Positions 6,362 to 12,365 of a DNA stretch of 14,278 nt are shown here, in pieces. Source of the stretch: CAZOWW01 sp964583765 (GTDB taxonomy: Bacteria > Actinomycetota > Actinomycetes > Actinomycetales > Kineosporiaceae); contig CAZOWW010000140.1 of NCBI GenBank assembly GCA_964583765.1, positions 1 to 14,278 of the forward strand. Direction: 5' to 3'. The stretch's first letter is position 1. Every line of letters begins with the position of its first letter. The position numbers were made by a program, and so were the translations under genes. Below the pieces are notes generated by a model, which was not told the DNA's origin, searched no databases, and was given only the letters and a program-made list of their open reading frames with translations.

Positions 6362-7639
6362 GGTGTCGGCGGCCCCTGTCCAGAGCACCCGGTCACCCCA
6401 GGCGAGGGCGGCCGTGCCGACGAGCAGGAAGGCGACCGAGCCCGTCAGCAGGCGGGCCTCCGGGTAGCCCGGAAGGCGGGTTCCGGCCAATCCGGCGGCG
6501 GTCGCGGCGACGGTGGCGAACAGGAGCTGGGTCGCCCAGCGCAGGGCGACGACCGGTCCGCGGTCCGCCGCGGCTGCGGCCGAGGTCCGGGGGACGACCT
6601 CGGACAGGGCACCTGCGGCCGCCGTGAACAGGATGATCACCCCGCCGATCGCCGCGGCCCAGCGTGGCGCGAAACCCAGGCTGTAGCGCAACGGCAGGGC
6701 CGGGACCAGGAACAGCGCGGTGAACCGGATCAAGGACGTGATGAGCAGGTCCGTACCGGGGCCGGTCGCAGGACGCCGGCGGCGGGCCTGGCGGGCTGCC
6801 TGCCACCGGGCTGCCGCGAGCACCGCGGCGGTGACCGCCACGACCGGCAGCCGCCCTGGCACTCGGGCAAGGTTGTAGAGCAGCGCGGTGTCGTAGAGCT
6901 CGAGGACCAGTTGCCCGAGCGCGGCGACGGAGACCAGGGCGATGAGCAGCTCCCCGGCCGTCCGGGGACGGTCCGGTCCCGAGGGCGGTGGGGTGCGTTC
7001 GCGGAGCCGGGCGAGGCCCAACACGGTGAGGATCGCCGACGCCGCGCGCAACCAGAGGTCGTCGGCCGTCCAGGGGTTGTGCAGGTCCCACTCGATGGCC
7101 GCGAACACCAGACTCCAGCCGAGGCAGGTCGCCCGGACGATCGACGGTGCGAGCAGTCGCCGGCCGAGACCGGGGGAGAGCCAACGAGCCGCGGTGAGGT
7201 ACGCCAGCACCACGATCGGCAGCTCCAGCAACGCCGGTATCCGCAGCAGACAGGGCGCGAGCAGCTCGGGGTGCGGGAACCAGCCCGCGACCCGATCCAC
7301 CGCGGTGCCCCGGGGGACGGCGAACCAGCCGGGTGGGAAGTACCGGCGGACGAATCCGGTGTCGCCGTCGTGCACGCGCAGCACCCAGATCGTGAAGAGC
7401 ACCTGGTTGCCCAGGACGGCGCCGACCGCGGCCAGGAGCCAGGTACCCGGATGCGCCGCCGCCCGCCGTCCCGGGCGACGTCCTGCGGGGGTCTCGTCGG
7501 ACCGCGGGCGCGCACCCGTGGCCGGGACGACCTCGGCGTCTCCCCGCCCCCACCCCGCGACCGCCCGGGCGCCCAGCGGGATCCCCGCGAGCAGGCACCC
7601 GACCAACACGGTCACGGTCCACCAGGCGGTCAGGTCCAC
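6353..7639 (-). CDS. Unrecognised multi-pass membrane protein
   Basis: A 428-residue hydrophobic protein with roughly ten or eleven membrane segments (about 7-25, 67-87, 125-150, 168-185, 196-212, 228-246, 263-280, 298-318, 326-346, 366-386 and 397-414). A basic/Pro-rich loop lies at 40-65 and a conspicuous loop at 91-122 contains DTGFVRRYFPPGWFAVP. I do not recognise a family; the layout could suit a polytopic transporter or a lipid-linked sugar enzyme, but no catalytic motif is clear. The GTG at 7639 is chosen because it overlaps the end of the LacI-type gene by 10 bases, indicating translational coupling. The frame is open far upstream, but that part is a shadow of the regulator. The end overlaps the WYL gene by 9 bases, tail to tail. 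Co-transcription with the regulator implies shared control. Confidence 0.78.
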   Translation of the reverse strand: MDLTAWWTVTVLVGCLLAGIPLGARAVAGWGRGDAEVVPATGARPRSDETPAGRRPGRRAAAHPGTWLLAAVGAVLGNQVLFTIWVLRVHDGDTGFVRRYFPPGWFAVPRGTAVDRVAGWFPHPELLAPCLLRIPALLELPIVVLAYLTAARWLSPGLGRRLLAPSIVRATCLGWSLVFAAIEWDLHNPWTADDLWLRAASAILTVLGLARLRERTPPPSGPDRPRTAGELLIALVSVAALGQLVLELYDTALLYNLARVPGRLPVVAVTAAVLAAARWQAARQARRRRPATGPGTDLLITSLIRFTALFLVPALPLRYSLGFAPRWAAAIGGVIILFTAAAGALSEVVPRTSAAAAADRGPVVALRWATQLLFATVAATAAGLAGTRLPGYPEARLLTGSVAFLLVGTAALAWGDRVLWTGAADTSR

Positions 7640-8709
7640 GGGGTTCGCTCGGGGCTGGTCGTGCGGGTCTCGCGGGCCGGCGGGGGCGCCGTGGACTGAC
7701 GTACGACGAGCTCCGGGGTGAAGATCACCTCCCGGTGGCGGTGGTCCGGCTTCACCTCCGACAGCAGCAGGTCCGCCGCGGTCCAGCCCAGGTCGTGCGC
7801 CGGCTGGCGCACCGTGGTCAGCGCAGGGGAGAGATTGGCGGCGAAGTGGATGTCGTCGTAGCCCACCACGGAGACATCGTGCGGGACGGCGATCCCTGCC
7901 TCCCGAAGACTCGGCAGGATCATCATCGCCGCGGTGTCGTTGAAGCACAGGAAGGCCGTGGGCGGCCGTGCGTCCGACATGGCCTGCCGGACGGGGATCT
8001 CGCCCGTGCCGCCCAGCCGGGGTGGCACGACAGGTACGTCGAGCAGCACCTCGGCGGGATCGAGTCCGCGTTCGCGCACCGCCCGGGACACGCCCTCGGC
8101 TCGATCGGTGAGGGTCCGGAGCTCCGTCTCGGCCCGCAGCAGGGCGATCCTGCGGTGGCCGAGGTCCAGCAGATGCTCGGCCGCCAGCCGCCCTCCGAGG
8201 ACGTTGTCCATCGCCGCGGCGCACAGGTCGAGGTCGTCGCGCGGCACGTCGAGCAGGACGATCGGCGTCCCCCTGGCCGGTAACAGCAGCAGGTCGCTGC
8301 GGCCGGGGTCGACCGAGGCGATGAGGATCCCGCGGACCCGGATCTCCAGGAGGGCCCGCAGGTAGTGGTTCTCGCGGTCGAGCAGGACGTCGGTGCTGCA
8401 CTGCACGGCCACGCAGCCGTCCACCGCGAGCCGCTCCTCGATCCCCCGGGCGACCTCGGCGAAGTACACGTTGGACAGGTCCAGCATGACGCAGCCGACG
8501 ACCATGCTCGGCGCGCCCGTGAGCTGGCGGGCCGCGGCGTTGCGCACGAACCCGGTCTCCCGCATGATCTGCTCCACCCGGGTCCGGGTGTCCTCGGCGA
8601 CCAGATGCGGGTTGTTGAGGACGTTGCTGACGGTCCCCACGGACACCCCGGCGAGGCGGGCGACCTCGGCGATGCCGCCCGGCCTCCTGGGTCGCGCCGC
8701 TCGCGTCAC
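7630..8709 (-). CDS. LacI-family transcriptional regulator
   Basis: A 359-residue LacI-family regulator. The helix-turn-helix IAEVARLAGVSVGTVSNVLNNP (13-34) is followed by the hinge region FVRNAAARQLTG and a periplasmic-binding-protein-like sensor domain, with VMLDLSNVYFAEVARGIEE, MDNVLGGRLAAEHLLDLGHRRIALL, FLCFNDTAAMM and VVGYDDIHFAANLSPALTTVRQP. The GTG at 8709 has a good ribosome binding site (GGAGGG, 5-6 bases upstream). Residues after about 335 form a Pro/Thr/Arg-rich tail longer than usual for the family; its coding sequence overlaps the start of the downstream membrane protein by 10 bases. Unlike the CelR-like regulator at 3406-4443, it carries VG rather than RA at the recognition-helix positions that set DNA preference, so it should see a different operator. 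The effector is unknown; the membrane protein is its only obvious co-regulated partner. Confidence 0.92.
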   Translation of the reverse strand: MTRAARPRRPGGIAEVARLAGVSVGTVSNVLNNPHLVAEDTRTRVEQIMRETGFVRNAAARQLTGAPSMVVGCVMLDLSNVYFAEVARGIEERLAVDGCVAVQCSTDVLLDRENHYLRALLEIRVRGILIASVDPGRSDLLLLPARGTPIVLLDVPRDDLDLCAAAMDNVLGGRLAAEHLLDLGHRRIALLRAETELRTLTDRAEGVSRAVRERGLDPAEVLLDVPVVPPRLGGTGEIPVRQAMSDARPPTAFLCFNDTAAMMILPSLREAGIAVPHDVSVVGYDDIHFAANLSPALTTVRQPAHDLGWTAADLLLSEVKPDHRHREVIFTPELVVRQSTAPPPARETRTTSPERTPWT

Positions 8710-9024
8710 GTCACCCTCCCGCCGGGGCCCGAGGCCTGCGTCATGTCACCCCTGCCGGGGTCCGACGACCGGAGCAAGCGTAGTGCCGGGGGAGCCCCGG
8801 GCACCGGGGTGCGCAAGGGGTGAGGGGTGCACGGTGAGCACAACCTGCAGGGGGCAGGGGCGCTCGGGGGCAGCGGAAGCGGCAGGGGACGGGGTCAGGG
8901 CGCTCGGGGGAGTGGAACGCGCAGGGGCCGGGGCACGCAGAGCGGCGCGGAGTCCAGGGGACCGGGGCGCGCAGGGGGTGAGGTGTGCCGAAGGACGCGT
9001 GGAACGCGCGGCGGTCCGGACGGG
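8710..9024. other. Gene-free G-rich region with degenerate repeats
   Basis: I see no credible gene in these 315 bases. On the minus strand TACGCT (8777-8782) could be a -10 box for the LacI-type gene, without a convincing -35 box. From about 8855 the plus strand is G-rich and loosely repetitive: a CAGGG(G)CGCTCGGGGG motif occurs at 8855-8870 and 8896-8910, about 41 bases apart, and GTGGAACGCGC occurs at 8912-8922 and 8999-9009. These look like a decayed tandem array of about 40 bases per unit. Open frames crossing it have no plausible protein composition. Confidence 0.55.
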
Positions 9025-9576
9025 TCAGCGTGCGTTCGGGGCGGCGAGGTTCCCGGTGACCGGCACCCCGGCGGCCCGCACCCAGGACTCCAGGAGCCGG
9101 TCCTGGCCGGGGCGCAGGCATCGCCGCGGCAGGACGACCACACCGCCGGACTTCAACCGGAAGCCGATCACCAGGGAGCGGGCGCTGACCCGGGCGCACT
9201 CCTGCCAGGTCAGAGAGGTCTCGCCGTCGGACACGGTGATCCGCAGCCCGTTCGCGGTGGCGGTCCAGGTGGAGGCCCGGTGTGCCCGCAACACCTTGCG
9301 CGGGATCCGGACGGCCATCATCCACAGTCCGGCCAGCGCCCCGCCGAGCAGGGCCAGGCCCAGGGCCGGGTTGGCGTCCTGCCCGAAGAGCATCATTCCC
9401 AGAAGGAACATGGCGCCGAAGGCGAAGAGCATGCGCCGCGGCACGACCAGGGTCAGCACGGCCCGTCGCGCCTCGGGCAGGGTCATCGCCACCTGCGGGA
9501 TCACCAGCGGCCCGGCCGCCCCGCGCGACGTCGACACGGACACCGAGGGGGTCGACCGGTTCTGGGTGCGGGTCAC
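9025..9576 (-). CDS. Small membrane protein with YcxB-like domain
   Basis: A 183-residue protein with the order expected for YcxB-like proteins: a soluble N-terminus, two closely spaced membrane segments (about 48-64 and 70-88, covering MLFAFGAMFLLGMMLFG and ALGLALLGGALAGLWMMA), then a beta-rich PH-like region containing TWTATANGLRITVSDGETS, LTWQECARV and GGVVVLPRRCL. Function of the family is not known. The GTG at 9576 has GGAGG about 7 bases upstream and is preferred to an in-frame GTG at 9645, which has no ribosome binding site and would add a Pro/Arg-rich extension. It follows the CAP gene on the same strand with 112 bases between; a hairpin at the CAP stop and a possible TACAGT box (9614-9619) leave open whether it has its own promoter. 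A short leader frame overlaps its start. Confidence 0.72.
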   Translation of the reverse strand: MTRTQNRSTPSVSVSTSRGAAGPLVIPQVAMTLPEARRAVLTLVVPRRMLFAFGAMFLLGMMLFGQDANPALGLALLGGALAGLWMMAVRIPRKVLRAHRASTWTATANGLRITVSDGETSLTWQECARVSARSLVIGFRLKSGGVVVLPRRCLRPGQDRLLESWVRAAGVPVTGNLAAPNAR

Positions 9577-9607
9577 TGCGGCCTCCGAGGCACTGGGGGG
9601 ACCTCCT
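9573..9607 (-). promoter_or_regulatory. Strong ribosome binding site and six-codon leader frame overlapping the YcxB-like start
   Basis: On the minus strand a perfect AGGAGGT (9601-9607) lies seven bases before a GTG at 9593. That frame codes only MPRRPQ before a TGA (9573-9575) that shares GTGA with the YcxB-like start. No start codon of the larger gene is suitably placed for this ribosome binding site. It may be a translational-coupling leader; it could also be chance. Confidence 0.35.
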
Positions 9608-9679
9608 GTGCGGACTGTATCCCGTCCCGGCGCGACGGCGGGCACGGCTACCGGCAGGAGAGTGGACGCGGTCGTGGGG

Positions 9680-9698
9680 CGGCGCCGTTCAGGCGCCG
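9680..9698 (-). terminator. Short hairpin across the CAP gene stop codon
   Basis: CGGCGCC (9680-9686) and GGCGCCG (9692-9698) form a 7-bp stem with a 5-base loop that contains most of the CAP gene stop codon (9689-9691). It is short and lacks a T-run, so it is at best a weak or partial terminator. Confidence 0.3.
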
Positions 9699-10567
9699 AG
9701 GAAGTCCTGGGTGCCGTAGACCCGTCCCGAGGAGGTGCGGGCGATCCCCACGCCGATGCGCGTGTAGGAGGCGTTGAGGATGTTGGCCCGGTGGCCCTCG
9801 GAGTTCATCCACATGTTCATCATCTTGTCGGCGGACACGTTGCCGTAGGCGATGTTCTCCCCTGCGGAACGACCGCCGCAGTTGTTCAGGATCGGCCCGA
9901 GACCCTGGTGCTCGAAGGTGCCGGTCTGCGCCATGTGCGTGGACCAGCGCTTGGCGTACCCGGCCGCGCAGGTGGAGACGGTCAGCGGACGCAGGCCGCG
10001 CTTGGTGCGCTCGGCATTGACCAGGACGACGATCCGCGCGACATAGGCGTCGTCGGCGGAACCGGTGGTCCGGGTGACGGTGGTCCGGGAGGTCGTCCGC
10101 GCGGCGGCGCTGGTCCTGGGTGGGGCAGCGGGGGCCGACGCCGTGGGGTCCGGCGTGACGGTGGCCGGGGCGCTGGGGGACGGCGTCCCCGTGGCGGACG
10201 CCGTGCCGGGGGCGGACGCGGTCAGGGTGAGGGTCGCCGGCGTGACGCCGGGGGTGCCGGGGCCCGTGGCCGGAGTGGGGTCGGCCGCGCCCGTCGAGCC
10301 GGACGGGACGGCCAGCGCACCGGAGACCCCGCCCGCGGTGGTGCCGGCTCCCGGCGCGTCGCCGTGCTGGGAGCGGATCCCGGCAACGGTGCCCACTGCG
10401 GCCACCGTCGCCAGGATCGTCACCAGGATGCGGGTGCGCCGCGCTCGGCGCGCCCGGGCTACCGCGGCCGCGGGCGCTGGAGCCCAGTAGTCGGCGTCCG
10501 ACCACCGGTCCGGCTCGACCGGAACATCCGATACGGCGGGGTTCTCCGGTTCCTTGCTCGGGTCCAC
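9689..10567 (-). CDS. Membrane-anchored CAP-domain (SCP/PR-1-like) extracellular protein
   Basis: A 292-residue protein. Residues 1-45 are cytoplasmic and end in a basic cluster, 47-64 form one membrane anchor, 65-170 are a Ser/Thr/Ala/Pro-rich stalk, and 172-292 form a CAP domain. The domain keeps the usual signatures: HMAQTGTFEHQGLGP (His220), AGENIAYG (Glu237) and MNMWMNSEGHRANILN (His259), plus Cys200 and Cys230, which may pair. Bacterial CAP proteins are secreted, cell-wall or stress associated, and their activity is poorly defined. The GTG at 10567 has GAGGAG 5 bases upstream. It starts 19 bases after the stop of the upstream mannosyltransferase, so the two are almost certainly co-transcribed. 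The Thr-rich stalk, especially 157-170 (RTTSRTTVTRTT), is the kind of region such enzymes glycosylate, so this protein is a likely substrate by inference. Confidence 0.9.
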   Translation of the reverse strand: MDPSKEPENPAVSDVPVEPDRWSDADYWAPAPAAAVARARRARRTRILVTILATVAAVGTVAGIRSQHGDAPGAGTTAGGVSGALAVPSGSTGAADPTPATGPGTPGVTPATLTLTASAPGTASATGTPSPSAPATVTPDPTASAPAAPPRTSAAARTTSRTTVTRTTGSADDAYVARIVVLVNAERTKRGLRPLTVSTCAAGYAKRWSTHMAQTGTFEHQGLGPILNNCGGRSAGENIAYGNVSADKMMNMWMNSEGHRANILNASYTRIGVGIARTSSGRVYGTQDFLGA

Positions 10568-10586
10568 ACCTGCTCCTCGCGTCGTC

Positions 10587-12224
10587 CTACCCCCAGGATG
10601 GCCACCACAGCCGGGCGTCGTAGGCGCCCTTCGTGATCGGGACGTCGGCGTAGATCGGGTAGAAGTAGCCGAAGGCCATGACGGCGAGGATGACGATGGT
10701 GCCGGCGACCACGGCTCCGGTCATGCGCCGGTCGGGGGAGGCGTTGCTGGGTCCCAGGATCAGGCCGAGGGCGTAGACCAGGGCGAGGACGACCCAGGGG
10801 GTGAAGGCGATGGCGTAGAAGGTGAAGATCGTGCGGCTCTGCCAGTTGAACCAGGGCAGGTAGCCGCCGACGAAGCCGGCCAGGATCGCCCCGGCGCGCC
10901 AGTCGCGGCGCAGGAGCCAGGCGAACAGGAGCACGCCCACCGCGAGGGTCGCGCCCCACCAGATGACCGGGTTGCCCAGGTTGTCCACGGCCGCGACGCA
11001 CTGGTTGTTGCCCTTGCCGCAGCCCGTGGCGTTGAAGTTGAGCCAGAACATCGTGGGCCGGCCCTCGACGAGCCAGGACCAGGGGTTGGACATCCACGGG
11101 TGCGAGTCGTGCACGTTGTTGTGGAAGCGGAAGGCCTCGACGTGGTAATGCCACAGACCGCGGATCGGTCCGGGCATCCAGCCCCAGCCGGAGGCGGCGT
11201 CGTGGGTGTCGGCCCAGTTGCGGTCCCAGGCGTTGTTGGACAGGAACCAGCCGGTCCAGGTGACCAGGTAGGTGGCCACGGCCAGCGGGAAGGTGGTCAG
11301 GAAGCTGTAGGCGCCGTCCGTGACCAGCGATCCCCACCACAGGCGGTCACCAGCGGCGCGGCGGGCGCCCAGGTCCCACAGGAGGCTCAGGAGCAGGAAC
11401 GCGACGAAGAACCACAGGCCGGACCACTTGACGCCCGCGCACAGGCCCAGGCAGACGGCTCCGGCCAGGCGCCAGGGGCGCAGCCAGGTCCAGGGCAGCC
11501 ACCAGGGCAGGGGTCTGTCCTGCTCGAGGCGCCGGGCCAGGCGGCGTCGGGAGTGGTCGCGGTCCAGGAGCAAGCAGCCGAAGCCGGCCAGGGCCCAGAA
11601 CATGACGAACAGGTCCAGCAGGCCGGTGCGGCTCTGGGTGAAGTGCTGGCCGTCCACGGCCAGGAGCAGGGCCGCGGTGGTGCCCAGCAGACTCGAGGAG
11701 AACAGCCGGCGGGCGATGCGCCCGAGCATGAGGATCGACAGCGTGCCGCAGAACGCGACCGAGAACCGCCACCCATACCGGTTGTTCTGGCCGAGCAGGA
11801 GTTCCCCGACCGCGATCATCCACTTGCCCAGCGGGGGGTGGACCACGAAGTCGGCGTCATGGGTCCAGATCGCGGTGTTCCCCGCGTTCCACATCGTGAC
11901 GGCTTTGTCAGAACTGGCGTCGATCCAGCGCATCTCGAAGCCGTACTTGATCATCGAGCCGGCCTGGCGCACGTAGTAGGCCTCGTCGAAGTTCAGCCGC
12001 GGGGGATTCCCCAGGCGCCAGAAGCGCAGGAAGCCCCCGATCAGCGTGACCAGCAGTGGGCCCATCCAGCCCCAGAACCGGTCGCTCGCGGTGCGCCCGA
12101 TCAGCCGGATCAACAGTTCGCCGGTGCGGGACGGGGCCTGCTCGGGGGATCCGGAGGGGTCCGGCTGCTCCGCCTCGGCGAGGTCGTCCTCGTCGACGGC
12201 GGGCTCGGTCGTGGTCACGGTCAC
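10587..12224 (-). CDS. pmt: Protein O-mannosyltransferase, copy 1 (GT39 / PMT family)
   Basis: A 545-residue integral membrane enzyme of the PMT family, which moves mannose from polyprenyl-phosphate mannose to Ser/Thr of proteins during export. After a charged N-terminus (1-46) the first membrane segment (about 53-69) leads to the catalytic loop LNFDEAYYVRQAG, with Asp80-Glu81 the essential acidic pair, and HPPLGKW (His129) follows. Many further membrane segments and the C-terminal WWPSWG complete a family-typical length. The GTG at 12224 is chosen because a promoter-like TACCAT box lies 7 bases upstream in both copies, which suggests a leaderless message; upstream residues are not conserved between copies. 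Residues 77-531 are identical to copy 2, while the first 76 and the last 14 differ. The CAP-domain gene follows after 19 bases. Confidence 0.93.
   Translation of the reverse strand: MTVTTTEPAVDEDDLAEAEQPDPSGSPEQAPSRTGELLIRLIGRTASDRFWGWMGPLLVTLIGGFLRFWRLGNPPRLNFDEAYYVRQAGSMIKYGFEMRWIDASSDKAVTMWNAGNTAIWTHDADFVVHPPLGKWMIAVGELLLGQNNRYGWRFSVAFCGTLSILMLGRIARRLFSSSLLGTTAALLLAVDGQHFTQSRTGLLDLFVMFWALAGFGCLLLDRDHSRRRLARRLEQDRPLPWWLPWTWLRPWRLAGAVCLGLCAGVKWSGLWFFVAFLLLSLLWDLGARRAAGDRLWWGSLVTDGAYSFLTTFPLAVATYLVTWTGWFLSNNAWDRNWADTHDAASGWGWMPGPIRGLWHYHVEAFRFHNNVHDSHPWMSNPWSWLVEGRPTMFWLNFNATGCGKGNNQCVAAVDNLGNPVIWWGATLAVGVLLFAWLLRRDWRAGAILAGFVGGYLPWFNWQSRTIFTFYAIAFTPWVVLALVYALGLILGPSNASPDRRMTGAVVAGTIVILAVMAFGYFYPIYADVPITKGAYDARLWWPSWG
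10633..11996 (-). repeat. 1364-bp direct repeat, copy 1 (mannosyltransferase core)
   Basis: Reading both copies side by side, I find no difference between 10633-11996 and 12412-13775, a constant shift of 1779 bases. The block begins at the Leu codon of LNFDE and ends inside the Thr codon of VPIT. Flanking DNA on both sides is clearly diverged. Confidence 0.9.
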
Positions 12225-12260
12225 CGCGACATGGTAGAGACGCGGCCGCCCCGTGCGTAG
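12224..12260 (-). promoter_or_regulatory. Predicted leaderless promoter of mannosyltransferase copy 1
   Basis: On the minus strand CTACGC (12255-12260), an 18-base spacer and TACCAT (12231-12236) precede the GTG at 12224 by the distance expected between a -10 box and a transcription start. The same elements and spacing occur before copy 2, although the spacer bases differ. The -35 part does not resemble TTGACA, so an alternative sigma factor or an activator is possible. Confidence 0.5.
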
Positions 12261-12315
12261 CCCGCACCGGGGAGTGTCGATGCACAGCTTGGTCACGGTG
12301 GGTGTCGCGGTTCCG

Positions 12316-12358
12316 GTCGCCTCGGGCCGGGACGGCCTCCGTCCCGGCCCGAGGCGAC
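12316..12358 (-). terminator. Strong 20-bp perfect stem-loop after mannosyltransferase copy 2
   Basis: The arms 12316-12335 and 12339-12358 are exact reverse complements with only CCT between them. The structure starts 7 bases past the copy 2 stop codon and lies about 90 bases before the copy 1 start. It has no T-run but is by far the strongest hairpin in the window and most likely ends the copy 2 transcript, making copy 1 dependent on its own promoter. The rest of 12225-12365 holds that promoter and no gene. Confidence 0.85.
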
Positions 12359-12365
12359 TACCGGA

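Noticed and set aside
7640..8401. Upstream extension of the membrane protein frame (682 codons in all)
   Set aside because: The extension is an Arg/Pro/Gly-rich shadow of the LacI-type gene; hydrophobic sequence begins only after the GTG at 7639.
8741..9325. 194-codon minus-strand frame across the G-rich region
   Set aside because: Composition is Pro/Arg/Cys/His-rich without a domain, and it overlaps the YcxB-like gene in another frame.
8393..10636. Very long plus-strand frame (747 codons)
   Set aside because: It lies antisense to the YcxB-like and CAP genes, has low-complexity Arg/Gly composition and no recognisable domain, as is usual for shadows in GC-rich DNA.
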